Shown here: piece after piece, positions 39,282-48,693 of the stretch | Layout: each line of letters opens with the position of its first letter | Position numbering within the stretch: the first letter of the stretch is position 1 | DNA from: Winogradskyella psychrotolerans RS-3 | Lineage (GTDB): Bacteria; Bacteroidota; Bacteroidia; Flavobacteriales; Flavobacteriaceae | DNA length: 64,000 nt | NCBI RefSeq assembly: GCF_000427335.1 | Contig: NZ_ATMR01000180.1 | Span: forward strand, 28,472-92,471 | Direction: 5' to 3' | Notes under the pieces: model-generated | What the model saw: only the letters and a program-made list of their open reading frames with translations | Databases searched by the model: none | Told to the model about the DNA's origin: nothing | Made by a program: the position numbers and the translations under genes

Positions 39282-40129
39282 TATATTTACTTATTAGCAT
39301 ATTAGCATCTACAGCAATTTTTGTTGTTTTTAAACTCTTTAAAAAATACGGAGTCAATACGCTTCACGGTATTGTAGTTAATTATTTTACCGCTTGCTTT
39401 TTAGGCTTTCTACTTTATAATGGAAGCATTGAACCTTCTGAAATCATAAAAACCAACTGGTTTATTCCGGCTATATGCTTAGGTTTTTTGTTTATTGCAA
39501 TTTTTAACGTTATGGCATTAACAGCACAGAAAAATGGACTTTCCGTAGCTTCTGTTGCTAGCAAAATGAGCGTTATAATTCCGGTTATTTTTGGAATCAT
39601 TGTTTTTAAAGAAAGTGTTGGTGCTCAAAAAATCATAGGTATACTATTAGCTTTAGTTGCGGTTTACTTAACATCTGTAAAACAAAAAGATAATACGATA
39701 TTAACACAGTCTATCTATTTACCTGTTATCCTCTTTTTAGGTTCGGGTATTATTGATACGTCAATAAATTATTTTGCACCAAATGATAAAATAGCTTTAT
39801 TTTCTGCTACCATTTTTGCAATGGCAGCAATCATTGGCGTCATCCTTTTATTAGGAAGCTTATTCAAATCTAAAGTTAGATTCAAGTTTATAAGTATTCC
39901 TTTTGGTATCGCTTTAGGTATCGTAAACTATGGATCCATTCATTTTTTACTGATGGCCTTACGTGTTGAAAACACAGAAAGCTCTACCTTATTTACTATT
40001 AATCATATTGCGATTTTAGCGCTTTCAACATTAATAGGATTAGTCTTATTTAAAGAAAAAATATCTAAGAAAAACTGGATAGGAATTATGTTAGCCTTAA
40101 TTTCTATACTATTAGTCACTTTAGCATAA
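39278..40129 (+). CDS. EamA/DMT superfamily transporter
   Basis: A 283-residue inner-membrane protein with about ten transmembrane helices in two EamA-type halves (about 1-135 and 150-283). Both halves show the helix pair typical of drug/metabolite exporters. The TTG start overlaps the TGA of the HAD gene (TTGA). The next gene starts inside its stop (TAATG). The substrate cannot be predicted; riboflavin or another metabolite export is possible given the operon. Confidence 0.85.
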   Translation: MIYLLISILASTAIFVVFKLFKKYGVNTLHGIVVNYFTACFLGFLLYNGSIEPSEIIKTNWFIPAICLGFLFIAIFNVMALTAQKNGLSVASVASKMSVIIPVIFGIIVFKESVGAQKIIGILLALVAVYLTSVKQKDNTILTQSIYLPVILFLGSGIIDTSINYFAPNDKIALFSATIFAMAAIIGVILLLGSLFKSKVRFKFISIPFGIALGIVNYGSIHFLLMALRVENTESSTLFTINHIAILALSTLIGLVLFKEKISKKNWIGIMLALISILLVTLA

Positions 40130-40734
40130 TGGAAGACGATTTATATAAAACAATTACAAAACCAGCACAAGGAGAATTATTTAAAGATAAGAATAGTAAA
40201 TTCTATGGATTTGCTTTTCCTGTAACGGACGAAGAGCAAATAAAACAACACATAGACCATTTAAAAAAAGAACACTATTCTGCCAGACATTGGTGTTATG
40301 CCTACCAAATAGGAACAGAAACGATTCAATACCGAGCCAATGACGATGGAGAACCTAACAATTCTGCAGGAATGCCTATATACGGACAAATTCAATCTTT
40401 TGAAGTCACCAACATCCTAATTGTAGTCATACGGTATTATGGAGGTGTTAAACTAGGAGTTGGTGGTTTAATAAATGCTTACAGAACAGGAGCACAATTA
40501 GCATTAGAAGCTTCAAAAATTGTGGAACGCACCATCAATAAAAAATTTAAACTCAGTTTTGAATATAAAAACATGAGTAAAGTGATGCGAATTTTAAAAG
40601 AAAACGATGTTAATATCACAAATCAAATTCTAGAATTAAATTGTTTACTAGAAATATCTGTCAGAAAAACCCACAGTTCTAAAGTTTTTGATTTATTCGA
40701 TCAATTTTTCGGAGTTGAAATCAAAGAATTATAA
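40129..40734 (+). CDS. YigZ/IMPACT family protein
   Basis: A 201-residue cytoplasmic protein of the IMPACT/YigZ family. The N-terminal domain holds the conserved HYSARHWCYAYQIG and RYYGGVKLGVGGLINAYRTGA. A smaller ferredoxin-like C-terminal domain follows. Eukaryotic IMPACT affects translation control by binding Gcn1; the bacterial role is not settled. It starts one base inside the stop of the EamA transporter gene and overlaps the convergent thioesterase gene by 6 bases. Confidence 0.88.
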   Translation: MEDDLYKTITKPAQGELFKDKNSKFYGFAFPVTDEEQIKQHIDHLKKEHYSARHWCYAYQIGTETIQYRANDDGEPNNSAGMPIYGQIQSFEVTNILIVVIRYYGGVKLGVGGLINAYRTGAQLALEASKIVERTINKKFKLSFEYKNMSKVMRILKENDVNITNQILELNCLLEISVRKTHSSKVFDLFDQFFGVEIKEL

Positions 40735-41136
40735 CGAATAATTTCGCAGTTTGTCTAAAAGATATTTTGGGCATCTAGTAGGTCGATTCCGCTTGACGTC
40801 GATAAATGCCAAAATTGTATTTCCAGTGGCTAACAGAACGTTAGATTCATTTCGTAATTCATACTCAAATTCAATAGAGGCTGTAGGCATCTTTTTGAGT
40901 GTTGTTTTTACTTTAAGCACATCATCATAACGTGCTGAATTTTTGTAATTTATAGATAAAGAAACCACCGGCAACATAATTCCATCAGCTTCCATCCCAC
41001 TATAACTAAGCCCAAACTCGCGCAACCACTCGGTTCTACCTACTTCGAAATACACTGCGTAATTGCCATGATATACAACTCCCATCTGGTCAGTCTCTCC
41101 GTAGCGTACTCTAATAATAGTTTCATTATAATTCAT
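40729..41136 (-). CDS. Acyl-CoA thioesterase, hotdog fold (YbgC/4-hydroxybenzoyl-CoA thioesterase type)
   Basis: A 135-residue hotdog thioesterase. The signature YGETDQMGVVYHGNYAVYFE includes the catalytic Asp and His regions of YbgC-type enzymes. The family hydrolyses short acyl-CoAs or works with cell-envelope complexes. The 3' ends of this gene and YigZ overlap by 6 bases. It is alone on its strand, with dnaA divergent 197 bases upstream. Confidence 0.9.
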   Translation of the reverse strand: MNYNETIIRVRYGETDQMGVVYHGNYAVYFEVGRTEWLREFGLSYSGMEADGIMLPVVSLSINYKNSARYDDVLKVKTTLKKMPTASIEFEYELRNESNVLLATGNTILAFIDVKRNRPTRCPKYLLDKLRNYSL

Positions 41137-41271
41137 ATATAAATGTTTGATTAAGAAAAAATATTGTAATTTTAAATTGTTTTAAACATGAGAAAAAAAT
41201 CTAAATATTCTATCTAATTTGATTTTTTATTAAGAATTTTGTTCACATATTTGCCCTGTTGAAAAACTACT

Positions 41272-41295
41272 AGAGAATTCCAATTCTCTTTTTTT
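41272..41295 (+). terminator. Intrinsic-terminator-like hairpin in the region upstream of dnaA
   Basis: AGAGAATT (41272-41279) pairs perfectly with AATTCTCT (41282-41289) over a two-base loop, and is followed by T residues to 41295. It is on the plus strand, 38 bases before the dnaA start. It may end the ribD-YigZ transcript after reading antisense through the thioesterase gene, or attenuate dnaA transcription if the dnaA promoter lies upstream of it. Confidence 0.65.
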
Positions 41296-41332
41296 GCTAA
41301 TATAACTAACAACGAAAAACCTAACTTAAAGA

Positions 41333-42760
41333 ATGGAGATCACAGCGCAATCTGTATGGAGTAATTGTCTCGCTTTTATTAAAGATAATATACAACCACA
41401 AGCCTATAAAACTTGGTTTGAACCTATAGATGCTGTAAAACTTTCCGGTAATGCATTGAGCATTCAAGTTCCCAGTAAATTCTTCTATGAGTGGTTAGAA
41501 GAGCATTATGTGAAAATCTTAAAGGTATCACTAACAAAAGAGTTAGGTGAAGATGCTAAATTGGTGTACGTTATTAAAATGGAAAACACCTATGGCAACA
41601 AACAACCTTTTACAGAAAAAATCCCAAGTGCAAACAGGTCGGCATTAAAATCTCAAGATGTAGATGTGCCTTTTAATAATAAAAGTCCTGAGCTTAGGAA
41701 TCCATTTATAATTCCTGGAATTAGAAATGTAAAAATCGAATCACAACTTAATCCAAGTTATAGTTTTGAAAACTTCTTAGAAGGTGACTCTAACCGTTTA
41801 GCAAGAAATGCAGGTATTGCAGTTGCTAACAAACCAGGAGGAACATCTTTTAACCCCTTATTAATTTTTGGTGGAGTTGGTTTAGGAAAAACACATTTAG
41901 CACATGCTATTGGTGTTGATATTAAAGATAAATATCCTGAAAAAACAGTTTTATATATCTCTGCTGAAAAATTCACGCAGCAATATATCGATTCTGTAAA
42001 AAAGAATAATAGAAACGATTTTATTCACTTCTATCAAATTATAGATGTGCTTATAATAGATGACGTTCAATTCTTATCTGGTAAAACAGGTACGCAAGAC
42101 GTATTCTTCCATATTTTTAACCATTTGCATCAAAACGGAAAGCAAGTTATTTTAACAAGTGACAAAGCTCCTGTAGATATGCAAGATATTGAGCAACGCT
42201 TATTATCGCGTTTTAAATGGGGCCTTTCTGCCGAATTACAAACTCCAGATTTTGAAACTAGAGTTTCTATTTTAAAGAACAAACTTTACAGAGACGGTGT
42301 TGAAATGCCCGAAGACATTATTGAATATGTTGCAAAGCATATTAAAACGAATGTTAGAGAGCTCGAAGGTGCCATCATTTCATTAATAGCACAGTCATCA
42401 TTTAACAAAAAAGAAATTACCATAAGTCTTGCAAAAGATATTGTAGAGAAGTTTGTTAAAAACACCAAACGTGAAGTTTCTATTGATTACATTCAGAAAG
42501 TAGTTTCAGATTATTTTCAAATGGATGTTAACACACTTCAATCTAAAACACGTAAACGTCATATTGTACAAGCACGTCAGTTAGCCATGTTTTTTGCTAA
42601 GAAATACACAAAAGCATCATTGGCTAGTATTGGCTCTCAAATAGGACAACGTGATCACGCAACCGTTCTTCACGCTTGTAAAACGGTTGATAACTTATCA
42701 TCAACTGACAAACAATTTAGAAAATACGTTGAAGACTTATCTAAAAAATTAGCCCTTTAA
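41333..42760 (+). CDS. dnaA: Chromosomal replication initiator DnaA
   Basis: AAA+ ATPase that opens the replication origin. Domain I is at 1-85, then a variable linker. Walker A is GGVGLGKT at 180-187 and Walker B is VLIIDDVQFL near 240. The C-terminal DNA-binding helix-turn-helix carries the signature QRDHATVLHACKTV near 440. The 475-residue length is normal. The start ATG 41333 (MEITAQSVWSNCLAFIKDNI) agrees with relatives. No dnaN or recF follows; in this family dnaA is instead followed by a low-molecular-weight phosphatase gene, as seen here. Confidence 0.97.
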   Translation: MEITAQSVWSNCLAFIKDNIQPQAYKTWFEPIDAVKLSGNALSIQVPSKFFYEWLEEHYVKILKVSLTKELGEDAKLVYVIKMENTYGNKQPFTEKIPSANRSALKSQDVDVPFNNKSPELRNPFIIPGIRNVKIESQLNPSYSFENFLEGDSNRLARNAGIAVANKPGGTSFNPLLIFGGVGLGKTHLAHAIGVDIKDKYPEKTVLYISAEKFTQQYIDSVKKNNRNDFIHFYQIIDVLIIDDVQFLSGKTGTQDVFFHIFNHLHQNGKQVILTSDKAPVDMQDIEQRLLSRFKWGLSAELQTPDFETRVSILKNKLYRDGVEMPEDIIEYVAKHIKTNVRELEGAIISLIAQSSFNKKEITISLAKDIVEKFVKNTKREVSIDYIQKVVSDYFQMDVNTLQSKTRKRHIVQARQLAMFFAKKYTKASLASIGSQIGQRDHATVLHACKTVDNLSSTDKQFRKYVEDLSKKLAL

Positions 42761-42772
42761 TTACATCTTATT

Positions 42773-43228
42773 ATGACTCGTATCTTAATGGTGTGCTTAG
42801 GTAACATTTGCCGTTCACCATTAGCTCATGGCATCATGCAATCTAAACTTACTGAAGATCATTATTATGTTGATTCTGCTGGCACAGCCGCTTATCATAT
42901 TGGTAATGCTCCAGATAGACGCTCAATTGCTGTTGCTCAACAAAACGGTTTAGATATTAGTACACAAAGCGCAAGACAATTTAAAGTGTCCGATTTTGAT
43001 GCATTTGATTATATCTATGCAATGGATCAATCAAACTATACTGACATTATTAGCTTAGCTAGAAATACGGATGATATCGAAAAAGTAACGCTGTTTCTTG
43101 AAGCTAATTCCTCTATTCAAAATAAAAACATGCCAGATCCATATTACGGAGATGTAGGTGGTTTTGAATATGTATTCACCCTAATTAATGAAACATGTGA
43201 TTTGTTAGTTAAGAAACCAGGTGTATAA
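42773..43228 (+). CDS. Low-molecular-weight protein-tyrosine phosphatase
   Basis: A 151-residue cytosolic phosphatase. The active-site loop C8-L-G-N-I-C-R14-S fits the C(X)5R signature, and the general acid lies in DPYYGD near residue 122. Such enzymes dephosphorylate Tyr on proteins, often of polysaccharide-export systems. It starts 12 bases after dnaA and is probably cotranscribed with it. Function beyond the reaction is inferred from the family. Confidence 0.93.
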   Translation: MTRILMVCLGNICRSPLAHGIMQSKLTEDHYYVDSAGTAAYHIGNAPDRRSIAVAQQNGLDISTQSARQFKVSDFDAFDYIYAMDQSNYTDIISLARNTDDIEKVTLFLEANSSIQNKNMPDPYYGDVGGFEYVFTLINETCDLLVKKPGV

Positions 43229-43294
43229 CACAAACATTTTCAACTTTAGTAAAGTCTTTTTTTCGTAAATTAGTATTTTAAATGTTCATTGTTT

Positions 43295-44716
43295 ATGAAA
43301 TCGACTATAACACTTCTTCTTATTGCACTTACAACTATACCAAACACTTACGCTCAAGAACTCGCGTTAGAACTTTTTGCTTCTAATTTAAATAAACCTG
43401 TAAGCATTAAGCACGCTGGTGATGATAGGTTATTCGTGGTTGAGCAAGCTGGACAAATAAAAATAATTAATGCCGATGGCACGTTACAAAGCACTCCATT
43501 TTTAGATATTAATAATCTTGTAATTAATACAGGAAACGAAAGAGGTCTGCTTGGGTTGGCTTTTCATCCCGATTATGCTGTTAATGGCTATTTTTTTGTA
43601 AACTACATTAACAATTCTGGAAACACTGTAATCTCTAGATTCACAAAAGATTTTACAAATTCTGAAGCTGTAGACCCAGATTCTGAATTCACGATACTTA
43701 ATTATGACCAACCATACACTAACCACAATGGTGGAGATTTAGCTTTTGGATCTGATGGTTATCTTTATATCTCTTCTGGTGATGGTGGTTCTTCCGGAGA
43801 TCCAGAAAACCGCTCCCAAAATAAATTAAGCTTACTTGGTAAAATATTACGATTAGATATTGATACCGTTACAGAAACAGAAAATTACGGTATTCCTTCT
43901 GATAATCCGTTTGTTGAAGATTCCAATACTAGACCCGAAATTTGGGCTTATGGACTTAGAAATCCATGGAAGTTTTCTTTCGATCGTTTAAATGGCGATC
44001 AATGGATTGCAGACGTAGGTCAAAGTGAATATGAAGAGATTAATAGCGTTTCTCCAGCAGAAGCTTCTACAGGATTAAACTACGGATGGAAATGCTACGA
44101 AGGTAATGATACTTATAACACAACGGGTTGTATAGACCAAAGCACTTATACTTTTCCTGTGAGCGGTTATTACCATTTTGGAGATGGTGAAATTAAATGC
44201 TCCATTACTGGTGGCTATAGATACAGAGGTACTAATTACCCGAATTTTATTGGTTGGTATTTCTTTGCTGACCTTTGTAGTCAGGAAATCGGATATTTAA
44301 TTTATGATGAGACTAATGAGTTATGGACTAAAACTTTTCAACAATTTTCAGGGCAATGGTCAGCTTTTGGTGAAGATGTGAATGGAGAACTATATGTTTC
44401 AGATCTTTCTGGTGGTACTATTTATAAACTTACAGACGCTACTTTAAGCGATAACGATAATTTACTTTCTGAAGTATCAATTTATCCCAATCCTACTAAG
44501 AACACCTTACATATTAATTTTGGTTCAAATCACAACACAGACCTTTTAACTGATATCTATATCTATGATATACAAGGAAAAAAGGTAAAGGAGATTAACA
44601 GCACTACCAACACTACTTTAACAATAAACACCACTGAATTGTCTGAAGGTATTTATATATTAAAAATCAATTCGGAAAACGACATACAAAACACCTATAA
44701 ACTAGTCATACATTAA
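43295..44716 (+). CDS. PQQ-dependent sugar dehydrogenase (GSDH family) with T9SS sorting domain
   Basis: A roughly 473-residue secreted beta-propeller. The signal peptide is MKSTITLLLIALTTIPNTYA. The GSDH-type propeller spans about 22-375 (FVVEQAGQIKIIN, GLLGLAFHPDY, HNGGDLAFGSDGYLYISSGDGG, WAYGLRNPWKFSFD). The C-terminal type A T9SS domain begins SIYPNPTKNTLHI. I start at ATG 43295; the TTG at 43289 adds two residues only. The enzyme probably oxidises sugars outside the cell using PQQ. The stop overlaps the next start by one base. Confidence 0.88.
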   Translation: MKSTITLLLIALTTIPNTYAQELALELFASNLNKPVSIKHAGDDRLFVVEQAGQIKIINADGTLQSTPFLDINNLVINTGNERGLLGLAFHPDYAVNGYFFVNYINNSGNTVISRFTKDFTNSEAVDPDSEFTILNYDQPYTNHNGGDLAFGSDGYLYISSGDGGSSGDPENRSQNKLSLLGKILRLDIDTVTETENYGIPSDNPFVEDSNTRPEIWAYGLRNPWKFSFDRLNGDQWIADVGQSEYEEINSVSPAEASTGLNYGWKCYEGNDTYNTTGCIDQSTYTFPVSGYYHFGDGEIKCSITGGYRYRGTNYPNFIGWYFFADLCSQEIGYLIYDETNELWTKTFQQFSGQWSAFGEDVNGELYVSDLSGGTIYKLTDATLSDNDNLLSEVSIYPNPTKNTLHINFGSNHNTDLLTDIYIYDIQGKKVKEINSTTNTTLTINTTELSEGIYILKINSENDIQNTYKLVIH

Positions 44717-45432
44717 TGAGCAATACTAAAGGAAAATTATATCTTATCCCTACACGATTAGGCGACAACCCACCTCTTGAGGTTTTACCAATTTCAATTA
44801 AAAAAATAGTTGAGGATATTGACTTTTATATTGTTGAAAATGAAAAAACAGCACGTCGTTTTATAAAACGCATTTCACCCGGTAAATCACAACCGTCACT
44901 AAAGCTTCAAGTACTTAATAAATATACTACAGAAGCAGAGCGCAATACTTATTTAAACCCTTGCTTAGAAGGAGTGTCAATCGGATTACTTTCTGAAGCT
45001 GGTTGCCCGGCAATTGCAGATCCTGGTGCTGATATTGTAGGTTTAGCCCATCAAATGGATATAAAAGTTGTACCACTTGTTGGCCCTTCTTCTATTCTAT
45101 TAGCTTTAATGGGTTCTGGCATGAATGGTCAGAGTTTTACTTTTAATGGCTATTTACCTATTGACAAAAGTGAACGAAAGGCAAAACTAAAGACTTTAGA
45201 GCGCTTATCTTCTGAACATAACCAATCTCAAATTTTTATTGAAACTCCTTATAGAAACATGAAAATGCTTGAAGACTTAACGAGCACACTACATCCAAAT
45301 ACACGAGTCTGCGTCGCATGCGATTTAACTTTGCCTACCGAGTTTATAAAAACAAAAACTGCCAACGACTGGAAACACAATAAAGAAGACCTCCATAAGA
45401 GGCCTGCTATATTTATTATTCAGAAAGATTAA
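44716..45432 (+). CDS. SAM-dependent methyltransferase, tetrapyrrole-methylase (RsmI-like) fold
   Basis: A 238-residue cytoplasmic enzyme of the TP-methylase family. Diagnostic stretches are GKLYLIPTRLGDNPPLEVLP, SEAGCPAIADPGADIVGLAH and VVPLVGPSSILLALMGSGMNGQSF. It differs from classical RsmI at the N-terminus, as in other Bacteroidota. RsmI methylates the 2'-O of C1402 in 16S rRNA; whether this shorter paralog does so is not known. Translationally coupled to the sugar dehydrogenase; converges with the gene at 45439. Confidence 0.85.
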   Translation: MSNTKGKLYLIPTRLGDNPPLEVLPISIKKIVEDIDFYIVENEKTARRFIKRISPGKSQPSLKLQVLNKYTTEAERNTYLNPCLEGVSIGLLSEAGCPAIADPGADIVGLAHQMDIKVVPLVGPSSILLALMGSGMNGQSFTFNGYLPIDKSERKAKLKTLERLSSEHNQSQIFIETPYRNMKMLEDLTSTLHPNTRVCVACDLTLPTEFIKTKTANDWKHNKEDLHKRPAIFIIQKD

Positions 45433-45438
45433 TTGAAA

Positions 45439-46095
45439 TTAGAGTGTTACTCTTGCTTTCTTATCTGGAGTAATCATAGACGTATCATAACCAGAAAACT
45501 TTTTCATATAATATCTTACAGAAGACCCATAAGCATCAGAAAGGTTATTAACTCCATAACTACGTAAAAACTTTTTTACACTTCCAGGACCTGCTAAGTG
45601 AGCAGCTGCTAAAATACCAGATTCGGTAACTTTTATACCTGCAATTTGTTTGCCCTCAAAACGCTTAATGTCTTTTCTAAGCACCCATTTATTACGTTCT
45701 GCATTTGCTATGAATGCTTTTTCTTGTAATTCTGGATTATATAAGAACTGATTAGGGTTGTAAATACCAATAACTTTTAATGTTTCTGCACCAAATTGAT
45801 ATTTTCCTAAATACCCCAAAGTATTTACCGTAAAATAATCACCTCTAGATTCTTTAAAAGCTAAGGCTTCTTTAAATCCTTCAAAAGATTTACCTAAATG
45901 TGGAGTAAACAAATTGTACTTTACATTATGGTCTTCAGTGACCATAGCCACTTCTTCAGAAATGTTATAATCTAGTATTAATCCTTCTGTAGAATACATA
46001 TCAGGATTAAGAGATGCATTTGGGTACAAGGCTAATGCCATAAGTACACAAATTGAAAATGGTATTACTATACTCTTAACGCTATTTTTAATCAT
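45439..46095 (-). CDS. Secreted lysozyme-like/transglycosylase-like protein
   Basis: A 218-residue exported protein. The signal-anchor is SVKSIVIPFSICVLMALALY. The mature part contains FKEALAFKESRGDYFTVNTLGYLGKYQFG, with a Glu after a helix followed by GKYQFG. This resembles the active-site Glu region of soluble lytic transglycosylases. A later AAHLAGPGSVKKFL segment also fits the fold. I start at ATG 46095 (MIKNSVKS); the longer frame to 46167 is not supported. It is the last minus gene in a cell-wall cluster with mltG and dapF. Confidence 0.7.
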   Translation of the reverse strand: MIKNSVKSIVIPFSICVLMALALYPNASLNPDMYSTEGLILDYNISEEVAMVTEDHNVKYNLFTPHLGKSFEGFKEALAFKESRGDYFTVNTLGYLGKYQFGAETLKVIGIYNPNQFLYNPELQEKAFIANAERNKWVLRKDIKRFEGKQIAGIKVTESGILAAAHLAGPGSVKKFLRSYGVNNLSDAYGSSVRYYMKKFSGYDTSMITPDKKARVTL

Positions 46096-46213
46096 AACAG
46101 TTAAATTTTTACAGTAAAATAGTTTCAAAAAACTATCATACAAAATTCGCGTGCAAATATACAACATATTTTCAATTACTGAAAATCAACCGATTAAGTG
46201 TTAAAAAATTAAC

Positions 46214-47119
46214 TTAAAAGTAGACAGGGTGCCATTTTATCCGACCACTGCTGTTTAATTCTACTGCAGGAAAAGGCAGCTTAATAACGTTAAAAACGTC
46301 AAATAGTGCTTTTAGGAAGTGAGAATTTGTTTTAATTCGGGTTAAATCAACATCTAAACTTAAGTAATATTGACGTTGTCTATTTTGGTTTAAAAATAAA
46401 AGATCAGATGCTTCACCTGTTAACATACCATCGGCTCCATAACCAAAAGCGACATTTAACCAATTTGGTATGGTTTCAGTTTTTAGAAATGAATTAATAT
46501 TGGCGCTTAACCAATACGTTTGTCCATTATAGTCTTTTAAAAACTCTTCCGCCAATCCACTACCTAATTTATTTGGACGTTGCTTAGCGAATTGAGTTCT
46601 ATGAAACGAATACTTCAAGACTATACGTTGCTCTTCCCAAAGTAGTTCTTGTCCCACATGTAATCCTGTTCCCGCTGCGTTTGCCGCCATATCTGACCAA
46701 GAAAATCCCCATTCTTCAGAAAACCCGTCCATAACTTCTACTGCTGTTAGAAATCCCAAACCTAATGTAGAACCATAAAGTAATTGGTCTTTTTTACTAA
46801 CTCCAGCCCAATTTAGTGTGTTAGCCCCTAGCCTTCCTAATTGATAAGATGAAAACGCATGTCCTAATTTATCCATCTGTAGCCACTCTCCACTATCATT
46901 CAAGGTTTTAAAATTTGAACGTGAATAATCTGCATACCATAATTGATTTAAACCAATTAATGTTGTTGTCGCTAATGCAGCTTCGGAAATTACAACAGTA
47001 TTTCTGCGCGATGTATTTAATGTATCGCTAGGCTTTAAAAATTGATTGAGTTTAGATTGTGAAAAAAGCGAAGCACTTGCCAAAAAGAAAATTATAATAT
47101 AGACAAAAGCGTGATTCAA
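46214..47119 (-). CDS. DUF2279 family protein
   Basis: A 301-residue exported protein of the DUF2279 family (YfiM-like). The N-terminus is a signal peptide (MNHAFVYIIIFFLASASLFS). The conserved stretch is QMDKLGHAFSSYQLGRLGANTLNWAGVSKKD, followed by EVMDGFSEEWGFSWSDMAANAAG. Probably envelope-associated, function unknown. It follows mltG by 3 bases on the same strand, consistent with an envelope role. Confidence 0.8.
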   Translation of the reverse strand: MNHAFVYIIIFFLASASLFSQSKLNQFLKPSDTLNTSRRNTVVISEAALATTTLIGLNQLWYADYSRSNFKTLNDSGEWLQMDKLGHAFSSYQLGRLGANTLNWAGVSKKDQLLYGSTLGLGFLTAVEVMDGFSEEWGFSWSDMAANAAGTGLHVGQELLWEEQRIVLKYSFHRTQFAKQRPNKLGSGLAEEFLKDYNGQTYWLSANINSFLKTETIPNWLNVAFGYGADGMLTGEASDLLFLNQNRQRQYYLSLDVDLTRIKTNSHFLKALFDVFNVIKLPFPAVELNSSGRIKWHPVYF

Positions 47120-47122
47120 ACC

Positions 47123-48166
47123 TTATTTATTAATCCCTTGAGACGATAAATACCTATGATATTCTCTGGCATTGTTATTATGTTGTCCTAATGTTTTAGC
47201 AAACTTATGATAGCCTAAGCGTTTAGCATCTGCTGCAAAATAAAGGTAACTATGCGTTTCAGGATTTAAAACGGCTTTTATTGCAGATAAATCTGGCATT
47301 GCAATAAGTCCTGGAGGTAAACCTGAGTTTTGATACGTATTATATGGTGAATTAATTTCCTTATGAATGTTTAATACACGTCTAATAATCATGTTTTGAT
47401 ATTGAGGCAACTGGTAAGCTGCAAACTTTAACGTAGGATCAGCTTGTAATGGCATCCCAATTCGTAATCTATTTAAATACACACCAGCTACTCTTGGTTG
47501 CTCGTCTGCTTGTTTAGATTCTTCATGCACAATAGATGCTAATGTAATAACTTCATTTGGAGTTAAATTCAATTTTTTAGCTTTCGCTTTTCTGGCGTCT
47601 GTCCAAAAACGATTGTATTCTACTAACATTCTATCTCTAAATGTTTCAGCAGAAGTATTCCAGAAAAACTCATAGCTATTTGGCAAATACATACCTAATG
47701 CTGTTGCTTTTGAAAATCCGTTATCAGATAGAAATGACTCATCCATCATTACCTTTTCTAAGGTTAAACTATCAGCTTCAATCTGCATACTGATTCTTCC
47801 TGCTAAATCTTTTATACTATGTTGATTGTTAAATGCTATTTTGACTGGTAGATTTTTACTTCGGATAGAATTAATAATATCATTATTATTCATGCCTTTA
47901 GAAATAGCAAATCGACCTGCTTTAATATTGGTGACGTACTTTTTCTGTTTTGCTAAAGCATCAAACGCACCAATATCTTTTAAAAGTGGTTCTAATTGTG
48001 ATCTTACTTCTGAGTAATTTGCATTAGTTGGAACATAAATATAGGCTGTTTCATTTTCGAAATTGGTGTTAGGTGAAAACATTGTCCCATAAATGTAGTA
48101 AGCAATTACACCAAAGATGACCAAGCCAATGAGAGCAACTGCCCAAAGAATTTTTTTAATATACAT
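47123..48166 (-). CDS. mltG: Endolytic murein transglycosylase MltG
   Basis: Cleaves nascent glycan strands and so sets peptidoglycan chain length. One transmembrane helix at about 7-27 anchors it in the inner membrane. An LysM-like linker lies at about 40-110. The YceG catalytic domain includes LASIVHEESKQADEQPRVAGVYLNRLRIGMPLQADPT at about 209-245, with the conserved catalytic Glu in that segment. The 347-residue length is normal. The gene follows the GNAT gene by 2 bases. Confidence 0.94.
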   Translation of the reverse strand: MYIKKILWAVALIGLVIFGVIAYYIYGTMFSPNTNFENETAYIYVPTNANYSEVRSQLEPLLKDIGAFDALAKQKKYVTNIKAGRFAISKGMNNNDIINSIRSKNLPVKIAFNNQHSIKDLAGRISMQIEADSLTLEKVMMDESFLSDNGFSKATALGMYLPNSYEFFWNTSAETFRDRMLVEYNRFWTDARKAKAKKLNLTPNEVITLASIVHEESKQADEQPRVAGVYLNRLRIGMPLQADPTLKFAAYQLPQYQNMIIRRVLNIHKEINSPYNTYQNSGLPPGLIAMPDLSAIKAVLNPETHSYLYFAADAKRLGYHKFAKTLGQHNNNAREYHRYLSSQGINK

Positions 48167-48168
48167 AG

Positions 48169-48693
48169 TTAAGCGTTAATTCGTTGTAAAATATATTCAT
48201 TGGTGTACTTTTCACCATCGAAACTCCAATCTTTTTTTAATCCTATTATTCCAAAGCCATTATTTTTAAACAACTTTAAACTTGCAGAATTGCTTTCGGA
48301 AATGTTAGCATAAACCTGATGCAAATGCAGCGTTTGAAAGCAATAATTTACTAATAATTCTAGTGCTTCTTTGCCATAGCCTCGATTTCTATTTTCTTCA
48401 TCTTGAATAAGGATGCCGATACCTGCACGTTTATTTTTAACGTCAAATTCAAACACATCAATTAAACCAATAGTGTTGTCACTAGTATCGCAAATAGCTA
48501 ATCGCAATTGTTTAGCTTCAAAAATGTCTTGCTGTGCATTTTCAAGATATTGTTTTATTAAAAATCTTGAATAAGGTGTTTGTGTATCACTTAACTCCCA
48601 AAGCGTTGTATCATTTTCAATACGGTAAACAAAGTCTAAATCTTCAGGCTCTAAAGCTCTTAAATAAATATGTTCTCCTTTTAGGTTTACCAT
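48169..48693 (-). CDS. GNAT family N-acetyltransferase (RimJ-like)
   Basis: A 174-residue acetyltransferase. The N-terminal EHIYLRALEPEDLDFVYRIEND is the typical RimJ/RimL-like opening. The acetyl-CoA loop is IQDEENRNRGYGKEALELL, and the C-terminal ASLKLFKNNGFGIIGLKKDW is standard. It overlaps dapF by 7 bases and precedes mltG by 2 bases. Substrate unknown. Confidence 0.9.
   Translation of the reverse strand: MVNLKGEHIYLRALEPEDLDFVYRIENDTTLWELSDTQTPYSRFLIKQYLENAQQDIFEAKQLRLAICDTSDNTIGLIDVFEFDVKNKRAGIGILIQDEENRNRGYGKEALELLVNYCFQTLHLHQVYANISESNSASLKLFKNNGFGIIGLKKDWSFDGEKYTNEYILQRINA

Noticed and set aside
41137..41332. Replication origin next to dnaA
   Set aside because: Only one weak 7-of-9 match to a DnaA box (TTGTTCACA) and no cluster of boxes were seen; origin location cannot be claimed.
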